Assembly: GCF_015767245.1 (NCBI RefSeq) | Contig: NZ_JADOTV010000004.1 | Span: forward strand, 124,001-188,000 | DNA from: Aureivirga sp. CE67 | GTDB lineage: Bacteria; Bacteroidota; Bacteroidia; Flavobacteriales; Flavobacteriaceae | Length of the DNA stretch: 64,000 nt | Reading direction: 5' to 3' | Part shown: positions 1 to 9,699 of the stretch, in pieces | How positions within the stretch are numbered: position 1 is the stretch's first letter | Layout of the letters: each line of letters begins with the position of its first letter | Made by a program: the position numbers and the translations under genes | Notes under the pieces: model-generated | What the model was told of the DNA's origin: nothing | What the model saw: only the letters and a program-made list of their open reading frames with translations | The model's database searches: none

Positions 1-346
1 TGATTTTCGTTCGAACTTCAAAATCTCCAAATTTTAAACGAAGATCATGACCTTTAATTTGAAAAGAAGAAAGAGTTAAGATTCCCTCATTATTATTACT
101 GAAAATAAATTCATGATTTGTATAAGAATAAGTAGTGTAAAGTTCATCATCAAAACTACCAATCTCTTTCGATATTTTATCTGGTTTTCCAAGTCTTTTT
201 ATAACTTGTTCTGGAATTACTTCATGTAAAGTTTCATTAAATATTTTAAAATCTTGATAAGGAATGCTATGTTCAAAATATTTGTTTTGAGAGTAGCAAA
301 ATAAAACTGTCATTAGAAAAACAGTAAGTAATATTGACTTTTTCAT
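1..346 (-). CDS. Secreted protein of unknown function (3' end cut off by window edge)
   Basis: The reading frame opens at an ATG (complement of 344-346) and runs without a stop to base 1, giving about 115 residues, so the C-terminus lies outside the window. The N-terminus is a clear signal peptide: MKKS, then a hydrophobic core, then CYSQ before the mature protein, a cleavage pattern common in Flavobacteria. The mature part is polar and mixed alpha/beta in character and contains no motif I recognise. The codon pattern and signal peptide support a real gene; no function can be assigned. Confidence 0.7.
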   Translation of the reverse strand, partial: MKKSILLTVFLMTVLFCYSQNKYFEHSIPYQDFKIFNETLHEVIPEQVIKRLGKPDKISKEIGSFDDELYTTYSYTNHEFIFSNNNEGILTLSSFQIKGHDLRLKFGDFEVRTKI

Positions 347-513
347 AAAATTTGAAATTTAGATGTGTTAATGTAGTGATTTTTAGGATGAAATATGTAG
401 TTGTTGAATTATTTTTTTAATGAAAATTTAAAACATTAGTAGCTGAAAATCAATATCGATATTCTCAACAAAATAATATTCGAATGATTAATTAAAATAA
501 CGAAAAACAACCT

Positions 514-537
514 GGTGACTGAACGTAGTCGAAGTCC
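514..537 (+). repeat. Possible fragment of a dispersed intergenic repeat
   Basis: This 24-base stretch is less AT-rich than its surroundings and contains GACT/AGTC arms. It resembles a short dispersed element I recall from Bacteroidetes intergenic regions (core GAACGTAGTCGAAGT). No second copy was seen in this window, so the call rests on recollection. The rest of the gap 347-640 holds only the promoter box listed next. Confidence 0.3.
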
Positions 538-605
538 AAAAAATCAAAAGTCAAGAAAGAAAAATTAAACAAGCTTTTACTTTATGTTAAAATATTTCTT
601 AGTTT

Positions 606-613
606 TAAATTTG
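606..613 (+). promoter_or_regulatory. Candidate -7 box TAAATTTG
   Basis: This is an exact match to the Bacteroidetes -7 consensus TAnnTTTG, 27 bases before the ATG of the UPF0173 hydrolase gene at 641. No good TTTG -33 element is present at 19-21 bases upstream (TTTA lies at 581-584). Confidence 0.4.
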
Positions 614-640
614 ACGGTTTAATAAAGAAAAACAGAAATT

Positions 641-1327
641 ATGAAAGTAACATACTTAGGGCACGCATCCTTATCTATAGAAACAAACGGAAAACATATC
701 ATTGTAGATCCATTTATTACTGCAAATGAATTAGCAAAAGATATTGACATAAATACTTTAGAAGCAGATTATATTTTAATCACACACGCACACCAAGATC
801 ACATTTTAGATGTAGAAGCAATTGCAAAAAGAACAGGAGCTAAGGTGGTTTCAAATTTTGAAATTGTAAATCATTTTGGACAAAAAGGAATTGAAGGACA
901 TCCAATGAATCATGGAGGATCTTGGGAATTTGATTTTGGAAAAGTGACTTATACAAATGCAGTGCACACAAGTTCTTTCCCTGACGGAAGCTATGGAGGG
1001 CAACCAGGAGGATTTATTATTTCAAATGATGATGCAACAATTTACATCGCTGGAGATACAGCATTGACAATGGATATGAAATTAATTCCGATGCGTCATG
1101 AGTTGGATTTAGCAATTTTACCAATAGGAGATAATTTTACAATGGGAGTAGAAGATGCGATTATTGCAGCAGATTTCTTAGAGTGTACAAATATTCTTGG
1201 TTATCATTATGATACTTTTGGTTATATCGAAATTGATCATGATGCAGCAGTACGAAAATTTATCGATGCACACAGAGATCTACATTTGCTAAAAATCGGA
1301 GAAGATTTAGAAGTGAAAAAAGGATAA
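641..1327 (+). CDS. UPF0173 metal-dependent hydrolase (metallo-beta-lactamase fold)
   Basis: This 228-residue protein has the metallo-beta-lactamase fold signature THAHQDH (HxHxDH) near residues 48-54, which binds two metal ions. An early His (LGHAS), an Asp (AGDTAL) and a late His (GYHYDTFG) complete the metal shell. Length and N-terminus (MKVTYLGHAS) match the UPF0173/YtkL family of small cytoplasmic hydrolases, whose physiological substrate is not established. The gene stands alone, with a -7 box upstream and a strong terminator just after the stop. The family call is firm; the substrate is unknown. Confidence 0.9.
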   Translation: MKVTYLGHASLSIETNGKHIIVDPFITANELAKDIDINTLEADYILITHAHQDHILDVEAIAKRTGAKVVSNFEIVNHFGQKGIEGHPMNHGGSWEFDFGKVTYTNAVHTSSFPDGSYGGQPGGFIISNDDATIYIAGDTALTMDMKLIPMRHELDLAILPIGDNFTMGVEDAIIAADFLECTNILGYHYDTFGYIEIDHDAAVRKFIDAHRDLHLLKIGEDLEVKKG

Positions 1328-1340
1328 AATAAAACATAAA

Positions 1341-1365
1341 AAAAGCCGACTCAAAGTCGGCTTTT
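1341..1365. terminator. Bidirectional intrinsic terminator
   Basis: A perfect stem AAAAGCCGAC/GTCGGCTTTT with a 5-base loop and A/T tracts on both sides lies between the convergent hydrolase and ettA genes, so it can stop transcription from both directions. Confidence 0.9.
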
Positions 1366-1371
1366 CTAATA

Positions 1372-3066
1372 TTATCCTCTAATTAATTTCTTGTATTTGA
1401 TACGTTTTGGCATTAAATCACCACCAAGACGTTTTTTCTTGTTTTCTTCATATTCTGTGAAACTTCCTTCGAAGAAATAAACTTGAGAATCTCCTTCAAA
1501 AGCAAGAATATGCGTACAAATTCTATCTAAGAACCAACGATCGTGAGAAATCACTACCGCACATCCAGCAAAGTTTTCTAAACCTTCCTCTAATGCACGA
1601 AGTGTATTTACATCTAAATCATTCGTAGGCTCATCCAGTAAAAGAACGTTTCCTTCCTCACGAAGCGTCATCGCAAGGTGAAGTCTGTTTCTTTCTCCTC
1701 CAGAAAGTGTACTTACTTTTTTGTTTTGCTCAGAACCAGAGAAATTAAAACGAGAAAGATAAGCTCTAGAGTTTACCATTTTTCCTCCCATCATAATTTG
1801 CTCTTGCTCATCAGAGAAGTTTTGCCAAATTGTTTTCTCAGGATCAATATTAGCGTGTTTCTGATCTACATAAGCTAATTTTGCAGTTTCTCCAAGATTG
1901 AAAGTACCTTTGTCTGGAGTTTCTTCTCCCATAATCATTTTGAAAATCGTCGTTTTACCAGCACCATTTGGTCCAACAATACCAACGATTCCCGCTTGTG
2001 GAAGCATGAAGTTTAAATCTTCATATAATAATTTATCTCCAAATGCTTTAGAAACACCAGTAGCTTCAATTACATTTGTTCCTAAACGAGGTCCGTTCGG
2101 GATGTAAAGCTCTAATTTTTCTTCAACTTGTTTTTGATCTTGGTTTAATAATTTATCATAGTTCTTTAAACGAGCTTTTGATTTAGATTGACGTCCTTTC
2201 GCACCTTGACGAACCCATTCTAACTCTCGTTCTAAAGTTTTTTGACGTTTAGAAGCAGTTTTTTCTTCTTTAGCCAAACGTTGTCCTTTTTGATCTAACC
2301 AAGAAGAATAGTTTCCTTTCCATGGAATTCCTTCTCCACGATCTAATTCAAGAATCCATCCTGCAACGTTGTCTAAGAAATAACGGTCGTGCGTTACAGC
2401 AATTACAGTTCCTTTATATTGTGCTAAATGTTGCTCTAACCAGTGTACAGATTCTGCATCTAAGTGGTTGGTAGGCTCATCTAAAAGTAATACATCAGGT
2501 TGTTTTAAAAGTAAACGACAAAGTGCAACACGTCTTCTTTCTCCTCCTGATAAGTTTTTAATTAAAGCATCACCATCTGGAGTACGTAGTGCATCCATAG
2601 CGATTTCTAATTTTGTATCTAATTCCCAAGCACCTAAAGCATCAATTTTATCTTGAAGTTCTGCTTGCTGAGCCATTAATTTATCCATTTTATCGGCATC
2701 AGAATAAACTTCTTCTAAACCGAACATGTCATTAATTTTATTATACTCATCTAAAACAGCAACTGTTTCTGCAACACCTTCCTTAACAATATCCATTACT
2801 GTTTTTTCTTCGTCAAGTTGTGGCTCTTGCTCTAAGTACCCTACTGAATAATCTTGCGAGAAAACAACATCTCCTTGATAGTTTTTGTCTAATCCTGCAA
2901 TGATTTTTAATAAAGTAGATTTACCAGATCCATTTAAACCTAAAATACCAATTTTAGCTCCGTAGAAGAAACTCAAATAGATATTTTTCAAAACTTGTTT
3001 GTTTGTCGAAGCATAAGTTTTACTTACACCTGACATTGAAAAAATAATTTTTTTATCGTCTGACAT
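1372..3066 (-). CDS. ettA: Energy-dependent translational throttle protein EttA (ABC-F)
   Basis: This 564-residue soluble protein has two ABC ATPase domains and no membrane segments. Walker A motifs are GLNGSGKS (about residue 43) and GPNGAGKT, signatures are LSGGERRR and LSGGERNR, and Walker B segments read LLLDEPTNHLD and LLLDEPTNDLD. The arm and linker layout and length are typical of EttA, which binds the ribosomal E site and gates entry into elongation according to ATP/ADP level. A near-consensus -7 box (GATATTTG, complement of 3089-3096) precedes the ATG. A second, different ABC-F gene lies at 10596-12227. Confidence 0.93.
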   Translation of the reverse strand: MSDDKKIIFSMSGVSKTYASTNKQVLKNIYLSFFYGAKIGILGLNGSGKSTLLKIIAGLDKNYQGDVVFSQDYSVGYLEQEPQLDEEKTVMDIVKEGVAETVAVLDEYNKINDMFGLEEVYSDADKMDKLMAQQAELQDKIDALGAWELDTKLEIAMDALRTPDGDALIKNLSGGERRRVALCRLLLKQPDVLLLDEPTNHLDAESVHWLEQHLAQYKGTVIAVTHDRYFLDNVAGWILELDRGEGIPWKGNYSSWLDQKGQRLAKEEKTASKRQKTLERELEWVRQGAKGRQSKSKARLKNYDKLLNQDQKQVEEKLELYIPNGPRLGTNVIEATGVSKAFGDKLLYEDLNFMLPQAGIVGIVGPNGAGKTTIFKMIMGEETPDKGTFNLGETAKLAYVDQKHANIDPEKTIWQNFSDEQEQIMMGGKMVNSRAYLSRFNFSGSEQNKKVSTLSGGERNRLHLAMTLREEGNVLLLDEPTNDLDVNTLRALEEGLENFAGCAVVISHDRWFLDRICTHILAFEGDSQVYFFEGSFTEYEENKKKRLGGDLMPKRIKYKKLIRG

Positions 3067-3212
3067 GATTTGTTATATTTTAATATGGCAAATATCGTAA
3101 AAAGAATTTTGTTTTTTAAGAAACCTTAGAATATAAAAGAGTATTTCTTTAAATTTAAAGTGTAGAAGAAGTGTTTTTTCTACTTTTTTTTAAAATATAA
3201 AATACCGAAAGA

Positions 3213-3800
3213 ATGAGCGAAGAATTTGTCCTATTATATAAAGAGATTTTTTTTACAGTTTTATTGCTAATTTTTCTTGGAACAGTAAGGGTTTTTCTAA
3301 GAAGAATTTTAACTTCTTTTATGGAGAAAAAATCCATTGACCCAAACCGTAAGAAAATAATATTAAACATACTTTATATTTTTTTATATAGTATCGTCGG
3401 AATTATTTTATTCATCATTTGGGGAGTTAACTTAAAAGAATTTACGCTGTTTATTTCATCTATTTTAGCAGTGTTAGGTGTAGGTTTTGTAGCACAATGG
3501 TCCGTACTTTCAAATTTAACTTCAAGTGTGATTTTATTTTTCTATCATCCTGTGCGAATTGGAGATCGTGTTAGAATTCTCGATAAAGATTTTGAACTAA
3601 AAGGAGAAGTTGTGGATTTGACAGGTTTTTTCTTTTTTCTAAAAACAGATAATGGCGAAGATATTTCTTTTTCAAATACCATTATTTTACAAAAAGGAAT
3701 TGAAATTATAAGTTCAACAAATGAAGAAAAAATAGAAGAGGAAGGAAAAGAAGAGTTAAAAACAGAAAATAACACAGAAAATGAGGCTTCAGAAGCGTAG
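3213..3800 (+). CDS. Small MscS-family mechanosensitive channel protein
   Basis: The 195-residue protein has three hydrophobic segments (about residues 8-28, 50-70, 75-110). The third continues into the MscS pore-helix and beta-domain signature: GVGFVAQWSVLSNLTS followed by PVRIGDRVRI. The C-terminus after about residue 165 is a short Glu/Lys-rich tail. It is smaller than E. coli MscS (286 aa) because the C-terminal alpha/beta cage is reduced. The likely role is osmotic-pressure release in the inner membrane. It is transcribed alone. Confidence 0.85.
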   Translation: MSEEFVLLYKEIFFTVLLLIFLGTVRVFLRRILTSFMEKKSIDPNRKKIILNILYIFLYSIVGIILFIIWGVNLKEFTLFISSILAVLGVGFVAQWSVLSNLTSSVILFFYHPVRIGDRVRILDKDFELKGEVVDLTGFFFFLKTDNGEDISFSNTIILQKGIEIISSTNEEKIEEEGKEELKTENNTENEASEA

Positions 3801-3846
3801 TAAAATGTTATTTTTTTGCTAAAGTTTCAAGAGGAATTAAGAATTT

Positions 3847-3880
3847 AAAAAACCTAAATCAAATCAATTTAGGTTTTTTT
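3847..3880. terminator. Bidirectional intrinsic terminator
   Basis: The stem AAAAAACCTAAAT/ATTTAGGTTTTTT with a short loop lies between the convergent mscS-like gene and tsaD. Confidence 0.85.
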
Positions 3881-3890
3881 AGTTTATAAA

Positions 3891-3920
3891 TTCCCCTCTT
3901 GAGAGGGGCTAGGGGTGTGT
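3891..3920 (+). repeat. Dispersed 30-bp repeat, copy A
   Basis: This is one of three near-identical copies of a 30-bp GC-richer element (core CCCCTCTTGAGAGGGG, then TAGGGGTGTGT). It differs from copy B (54084-54113) at a single base. The first 16 bases form a short palindrome around CTCTTGAGAG. It sits between a terminator and the end of tsaD. Confidence 0.85.
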
Positions 3921-3970
3921 TATAATTTATATAAAACAAACCCTTAAGAATTTTAAAATAATAATATTTC

Positions 3971-4999
3971 TTATTCAGAAACTTTAAATCGAGCCTTAGC
4001 CCCAACAGTTTCATCTACAAAATCATTTTGTAAATATTTTAAATATCCAGCAATAGCAATCATTCCTGCATTGTCTGTTGTAAATTCAAACTTAGGAATA
4101 TAAGTAGACCATCCCCAGTCAGATTCAGCTTGTTTTAATCGTTTGCGAATTTCTGAATTAGCAGAAACTCCACCAGCAATAGCAACGTGATTGATACCAG
4201 TTTCTTTCACTGCATTTTTGATTTTATCCATCAAAATATTGATAATTGTATACTGAATAGAAGCACAAATATCATATAAGTTTTCTTCGATAAAATTCGG
4301 GTTTTCTTTTACATTTTTTTGAATAAAGTAAAGAATACCAGTTTTTAAACCACTAAAACTAAACTCTAAATCTCCAACTTTTGGTTTGGTAAATCTAAAT
4401 GCTTTAGGATTTCCTTGTTGCGCATATTTATCAATTAATGGTCCTCCGGGATAAGGTAAACCTAAAATTTTTGCAGATTTATCAAAAGCTTCTCCAACCG
4501 CATCATCAATCGTTTCACCAAGTACTTCCATATTGAAATAATCCGTAACTTTAACTATCTGTGTGTGTCCTCCACTTATAGTCAAACAAAGAAAAGGGAA
4601 AGGTGGTTTTTTCTGAGCATCATCCTCAATAAAATGTGCTAAAATATGTGCTTGCATGTGATTTACAGCAATCAAGGGAACATTCAGAGAAAGTGCCAAA
4701 GATTTAGCAAAAGATGTTCCAACAAGAAGTGAACCCATTAATCCAGGTCCTCTTGTAAAAGCTATGGCTTTTACATCTTTTTTGTCGATATTTGCCTTAT
4801 GAAGTGCTTGCTGAACTACAGGAACAATATTTTGTTGATGTGCTCTAGACGCAAGTTCAGGAACAACACCACCATAAGCTGCGTGAATTTCCTGATTTGC
4901 GATAACATTTGAAAGTATTTTTCCGTTATGTATCACAGACGCACTTGTATCATCGCAAGATGATTCAATACCGAGTATGTAAATAGAATTGTCAATCAT
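3971..4999 (-). CDS. tsaD: tRNA N6-adenosine threonylcarbamoyltransferase TsaD
   Basis: This 342-residue TsaD/Kae1/Qri7 protein transfers the threonylcarbamoyl group from TC-AMP to A37 of ANN-decoding tRNAs (t6A). It has the N-terminal ASKHA start ILGIESSCDDTSASV, the metal-binding HMQAH motif (H114, H118), SGGHTQ, and a late GGVSANSEIR segment. Length is standard. The partner YrdC-domain enzyme is also in this window (14508-15065), though not linked in an operon. It is divergent from tamB. Confidence 0.95.
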   Translation of the reverse strand: MIDNSIYILGIESSCDDTSASVIHNGKILSNVIANQEIHAAYGGVVPELASRAHQQNIVPVVQQALHKANIDKKDVKAIAFTRGPGLMGSLLVGTSFAKSLALSLNVPLIAVNHMQAHILAHFIEDDAQKKPPFPFLCLTISGGHTQIVKVTDYFNMEVLGETIDDAVGEAFDKSAKILGLPYPGGPLIDKYAQQGNPKAFRFTKPKVGDLEFSFSGLKTGILYFIQKNVKENPNFIEENLYDICASIQYTIINILMDKIKNAVKETGINHVAIAGGVSANSEIRKRLKQAESDWGWSTYIPKFEFTTDNAGMIAIAGYLKYLQNDFVDETVGAKARFKVSE

Positions 5000-5033
5000 T
5001 TAATATAATTTCAGCCTTTCGCTAATTATATTG

Positions 5034-5041
5034 CAAATTTA
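5034..5041 (-). promoter_or_regulatory. Candidate -7 box TAAATTTG for tsaD
   Basis: An exact TAnnTTTG match on the minus strand, 35 bases upstream of the tsaD ATG, in the divergent tsaD/tamB gap. Confidence 0.45.
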
Positions 5042-5104
5042 AAGCTTATCAAACGATTAAAAAAAATACTATTACGTTTTTTAAAAGGACTTATCCTTTT
5101 TCTT

Positions 5105-8100
5105 TTGCTTTTGAGTATTTTATTAGCAATTCCTGCTGTGCAGACTTTCCTGGGAAAAAAAGCTTCAAATTTTCTAGATTCCAAATATGGAGTTAGTATT
5201 GTTATAGAAAAAATAGATTTATCACTTTTAGGGAGTGTAAAATTCAAAAATATACAAATAGATGATCATCATCAAGATACACTGATTCATGTTTCAGAGT
5301 TGAAAACTACAGTGATGAGTTATCGAAATATTCTGAATAGTAAGTTAAATTTTGAAGAAGTAGATTTAAGTGGCGCATATTTTTATATGACAACATATAA
5401 AGGAGAATCAGAATCAAATTTGCAGAAATTTGTAGATGCTTTCAGTTCGGATAAGCCAAAAGATTCGACTTCTCAATTTGAACTTTCGTTTACCAATATT
5501 TCACTTTATAACGGAAATGTTCGTATTCAAGATTTAAATTCAGAAAATAAACCTTTGACTTTTAATAAAATTACGGGAGATATCAATGATTTTAAAGTAG
5601 AAGGTTCTAATGTTTATGGTAATTTGAGAAATGTTGCAGTGTATGAAAATGATCGATTGGATGTGAAAAATCTGACGACAGATTTTACTTACACCAATGA
5701 AAATATGCTATTTGAAAATACGACGATTGCTACAGAAACTTCCGATATTCATACAGATATTATTTTTTCTTATAAAAAAGAGGATTTAAAAGATTTTGTC
5801 AATAAAGTAAACATCAAAGCAGATGTGATGAATTCGAATCTTTCGTTGATTGATTTAAATAAACTTTATGGAGAATTAGGTAAAGATGATAACATTCATT
5901 TTTCTTCAAAATTAAATGGAACTCTAAATAATTTGTTTGCTACTAAACTGATTTTAAATTCGGATAGAGGAACTATAATTGATGGAGATTTTCATTTTAA
6001 AGGAATTTTTAACAAAGAAAGAAACTTTAAGATTATTGCAGATATGAAGCATGTTGCTTCGAATTACGATAATTTGAAAAACCTTTTACCACAAATTCTT
6101 GGAGAAAAATTACCTACAGTTTTTCAGGATTTAGGATTTTTTGAAGTAAATGGGGAAGCAGATATTACGAGAGAATACATAGGTCTTGATATTGTATTAC
6201 AAACAGAAATTGGAGAAATTGATTCTGAATTGATGATTTCAAATATCAGACATATTGATGATGCTTCTTATAAAGGTAGAATTAAGGTTAAAGATTTTGA
6301 ACTTGGAAAAGTAGTTAATGATCCAAAAATTGGTCAAATTTCTTTAGATGCAGATGTAGACGGAAAAGGATTTACGATTGAAGATTTAGACACTTCTATT
6401 GAAGGGAAAATTACAAAACACGAATATCTTGGTTATATGTATCAAAATATCAAGATTGATGGAGAGTTTAAAAAACGTGTTTTTATTGGAAAATTAAATG
6501 TGAATGATCCTAATTTTAAAATGAAGTTTAATGGTCAGGCAGATTTGTCTTTAAAAGTTTATAAATACGATTTTAAAGCAGAAGTAGAGCATGCGGATTT
6601 TAATAAATTACATCTTTTTACAAGAGATTCTATTTCAGAAATTCGTGGAGATATCGCAATAAATGTAGAAGGGAATTCTGTTGAAAATATGCAAGGAACG
6701 GTGAGGTTTACCAATTCTTTCTATAAAAGTAGTTATGATTCTTATACGTTTAAAGATTTTGAGGTTTCTTCTACACTTCAAGATAGTACAAGGACGATTA
6801 CGATTAATTCTCCAGATATTATTGATGGTAGAATGAAAGGTCATTATTTTTTCAAAGATTTACCTCATTTATTGATTAATACTTTGGGAAGTAAATACAC
6901 AAATTTCAAACCTTATGATGTAAAAAAAGGACAATATTTAGATTTTAATTTTAATATTCATAGTCAGATTGTTGAGGTATTTTTTCCTAAAATTAAAATT
7001 GCACCAAAAACAGTTTTAAAAGGAACTATTGATGAAGATAAAGATTTAATTCAACTTTCGTTAGATTCTCCAAGTCTGGATATTTATGATAATTTGATTA
7101 CTTCCGTCAGGTTTCAATTAGATAGTAATAATCCGCTTTATAATACACAATTGGCTGTAAAAAGCGTGGATTCCAAGTATTACGACATTTCAAATTTAAA
7201 CCTAGTAAATAAAATATTAAATGATACTTTATTTTTTAGAACAGGATTTAAGGGAGGGAAAAATAATACAGAGAAGTATAATTTATCTTTCTATCATACG
7301 ATAGATGAAAACAATAATTCGGTAATAGGTTTTGAAAAATCGAATTTCAAGTTTAACGATCGAAAATGGTTAATCAATCCAAATTCGGATAAAGAAAATA
7401 AAGTGATTTTTGATTTGGCAATGGAAACTTTTGATTTTAAGAAGTTTCAAATTGAATCTGGAAATCAGTTGTTAGAATTTTTTGGACAAATAAAAGATTC
7501 AAAAGAACAAGACTTGAATTTTAATTTTAATAATGTTCATCTGGAAAATATTACTCCAAAGTCTAAATTCATGAAGTTAGCAGGAGTATTGAATGGAGAA
7601 GTTTCTTATAAAAAATCGAACAAAGAAATTATCCCTCAAGCAGATATTACTATTGATAATTTTGAGATAAATGATACAATTCAAGGAAATGTAAATGTAA
7701 ATATTACAGGACAGAATTCATTTAAGAAATACGAAGTTAATGCAAAAATTGATGCTGGAGGATATGATAGTTTCAGTGCGAGAGGACATCTGGATTTTGA
7801 ACCAGAAAAGCCAGAAATTGATTTGAATTTACAGCTGAATAAATTTAATCTGATTGCTTTAAAGCCTTTTGGAAATAAAATTATTTCAAATATTAGAGGA
7901 GAAGCATATACAAATCTAGAAATCCACGGACCTTTAGAAAATCCAGATATTAATGGAGGATTATTTTTAGATAAAGCTGGAGCAAAAATGGAATATCTCG
8001 GTGTTGATTATGATTTTCAAGGAACATCGGTAATTGAGTTTTATAATCAAACGATAGATATTCAAGATGTAAGATTAAAAGATACCAAAAAAGGAACGAA

Positions 8101-9520
8101 AGGAGAATTATACGGAACGGTAAGTCATCAAAAATTTAAAGATTGGGATTTGAATTTACATATACAAACTCCAAACTTATTAGTTTTAGATACGAAACCA
8201 CAAGAAGATAGTAGATATTACGGAACTGGTTATTTGGATGGGAATGCTCAGATTGTAGGAAAAGTTGATAACCTTGAGATTAATGTAAATGGAAAAACGA
8301 TGCCAGGAACGAATTTCGTAATTCCAGTAAGTGATGTGAAAACTGTAAGTGCTTCTAATTTATTAGTGTTTACTACGGATGAAGAATCTAATAAATCTGC
8401 AGAAAAACAAAATGAAATTTTAATTGAAAGTTTAAAAGGAACTTCGCTGAATTTTAATTTAGAAATTACAAAAGATGCTGAGGTAGAAATGATTTTAGAT
8501 CAATCTTCTGGAAGTACTTTAAAAGGAAGTGGAACAGGGAATCTTCAAATTGAAATCAATACTAATGGTAAATTCAATATGTATGGAGATTTTACTGTAG
8601 AAAAAGGAGTTTATAATTTAATTTATGGAGGAGTAATCAATAAACCGTTTGAGGTGCAAAAAGGAGGAACGATTTCATGGAGTGGAAATCCTTTAGATGC
8701 AGAAATTAATATTGAAGCAATTTATCGAGTACTTGCAAATCCGCAGCCGCTTCTTGAAAATATTAATACAGCCAGAAAAGTTCCGATTGATTTGATAACA
8801 AGATTCTCTGGAAAATTATTTGATTCTACAAAAGAGTTTGATATTCAAATTCCGAATTCAAGTTCGGTTGTTTCTTCTGAGTTAGCTTTTAAATTGAATG
8901 ATAATGACCCAAATAATAAGCTACGACAGTTTATCTCGTTATTGATTACAGGAAGTTTCTTTGATGAAGATAATTTTGGGGTAAATGGAACATTGACATC
9001 TACAGGTTATGATATTTTATCAAGTATTTTAACCAATATTTTAAATAATGGAGATGAGAAAGTAAAAATCGGAATTGAATATACAGCTGGAGACGACACA
9101 GGAGATATTGATCGAATTATTGAAGATCAGTTAGGTATTTCTCTTCAAACACAAATTAATGATAAAATTATTATTAATGGTAAAGTTGGGGTTCCTGTAG
9201 AATCTAGAAGAGAAACGACTGTAATTGGTGAGCTAAAAGTAGAATTTCTTTTAAATGAAGATGGAAGTTTTAGAGCTACAGTTTTCAATAGGCAAAATGA
9301 AATTCAATACGAAGAAGAAGAAGGTTATACGCAAGGAGCAGGATTGACTTATACGGTAGATTTTAATACAGGAAGAGAATTATTAAAGAAATTGAAATTG
9401 GCCAAAGCAAAGGATTCTACAAAACAGAAAAAGAAAAAGAAGAAAAAGAAGAAGAAAAAAGATAAAAATAAACCAGTAGATCCGGATTTACATAATAATC
9501 CTATTTTGAATTTTGAATAA
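5105..9520 (+). CDS. tamB: Translocation/assembly module TamB (DUF490), very long
   Basis: This is a roughly 1,470-residue periplasm-spanning beta-taco protein. The N-terminal hydrophobic anchor is followed by AIPAVQTFLGKKAS, typical of Bacteroidetes TamB. Many short amphipathic beta-repeats follow, and the C-terminal TamB/DUF490 domain (about residues 1050-1430) contains GNLQIEINTNGKFNMYGDF. TamB-family proteins work in outer-membrane protein assembly or phospholipid transport. The first ATG/GTG/TTG in frame is the TTG at 5105, which cuts the anchor in half. The open frame continues upstream to 5009 and encodes a basic stretch and the rest of the helix, so the true start is probably a rarer codon (ATT 5030, ATC 5048 or ATA 5066). 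A run of 11 lysines lies near the C-terminus (9428-9460). Confidence 0.9.
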   Translation: MLLSILLAIPAVQTFLGKKASNFLDSKYGVSIVIEKIDLSLLGSVKFKNIQIDDHHQDTLIHVSELKTTVMSYRNILNSKLNFEEVDLSGAYFYMTTYKGESESNLQKFVDAFSSDKPKDSTSQFELSFTNISLYNGNVRIQDLNSENKPLTFNKITGDINDFKVEGSNVYGNLRNVAVYENDRLDVKNLTTDFTYTNENMLFENTTIATETSDIHTDIIFSYKKEDLKDFVNKVNIKADVMNSNLSLIDLNKLYGELGKDDNIHFSSKLNGTLNNLFATKLILNSDRGTIIDGDFHFKGIFNKERNFKIIADMKHVASNYDNLKNLLPQILGEKLPTVFQDLGFFEVNGEADITREYIGLDIVLQTEIGEIDSELMISNIRHIDDASYKGRIKVKDFELGKVVNDPKIGQISLDADVDGKGFTIEDLDTSIEGKITKHEYLGYMYQNIKIDGEFKKRVFIGKLNVNDPNFKMKFNGQADLSLKVYKYDFKAEVEHADFNKLHLFTRDSISEIRGDIAINVEGNSVENMQGTVRFTNSFYKSSYDSYTFKDFEVSSTLQDSTRTITINSPDIIDGRMKGHYFFKDLPHLLINTLGSKYTNFKPYDVKKGQYLDFNFNIHSQIVEVFFPKIKIAPKTVLKGTIDEDKDLIQLSLDSPSLDIYDNLITSVRFQLDSNNPLYNTQLAVKSVDSKYYDISNLNLVNKILNDTLFFRTGFKGGKNNTEKYNLSFYHTIDENNNSVIGFEKSNFKFNDRKWLINPNSDKENKVIFDLAMETFDFKKFQIESGNQLLEFFGQIKDSKEQDLNFNFNNVHLENITPKSKFMKLAGVLNGEVSYKKSNKEIIPQADITIDNFEINDTIQGNVNVNITGQNSFKKYEVNAKIDAGGYDSFSARGHLDFEPEKPEIDLNLQLNKFNLIALKPFGNKIISNIRGEAYTNLEIHGPLENPDINGGLFLDKAGAKMEYLGVDYDFQGTSVIEFYNQTIDIQDVRLKDTKKGTKGELYGTVSHQKFKDWDLNLHIQTPNLLVLDTKPQEDSRYYGTGYLDGNAQIVGKVDNLEINVNGKTMPGTNFVIPVSDVKTVSASNLLVFTTDEESNKSAEKQNEILIESLKGTSLNFNLEITKDAEVEMILDQSSGSTLKGSGTGNLQIEINTNGKFNMYGDFTVEKGVYNLIYGGVINKPFEVQKGGTISWSGNPLDAEINIEAIYRVLANPQPLLENINTARKVPIDLITRFSGKLFDSTKEFDIQIPNSSSVVSSELAFKLNDNDPNNKLRQFISLLITGSFFDEDNFGVNGTLTSTGYDILSSILTNILNNGDEKVKIGIEYTAGDDTGDIDRIIEDQLGISLQTQINDKIIINGKVGVPVESRRETTVIGELKVEFLLNEDGSFRATVFNRQNEIQYEEEEGYTQGAGLTYTVDFNTGRELLKKLKLAKAKDSTKQKKKKKKKKKKKDKNKPVDPDLHNNPILNFE

Positions 9521-9610
9521 ATGATAGAAAAAAGATTATTTGTTTTTGATAATTTTTAAATTGTTAAAAAAATAGATATTAAGAATAAAAAATCGTAAAT
9601 TATACAATAG

Positions 9611-9640
9611 AAACACACTTAGAAATTAAGTGTGTTTTTT
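9611..9640 (+). terminator. Intrinsic terminator after tamB
   Basis: The stem AAACACACTTA/TAAGTGTGTTT with a 5-base loop is followed by a T tract, 90 bases after the tamB stop. Confidence 0.85.
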
Positions 9641-9699
9641 TATTTATCGGGAAATGTAATGATAAGGTGTTGAATATAAATAAAAATAGTTCGATTATT

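Noticed and set aside
5026-5247. Minus-strand ORF across the tsaD/tamB gap
   Set aside because: It is antisense to the tamB anchor region and overlaps the tsaD promoter; no independent support.
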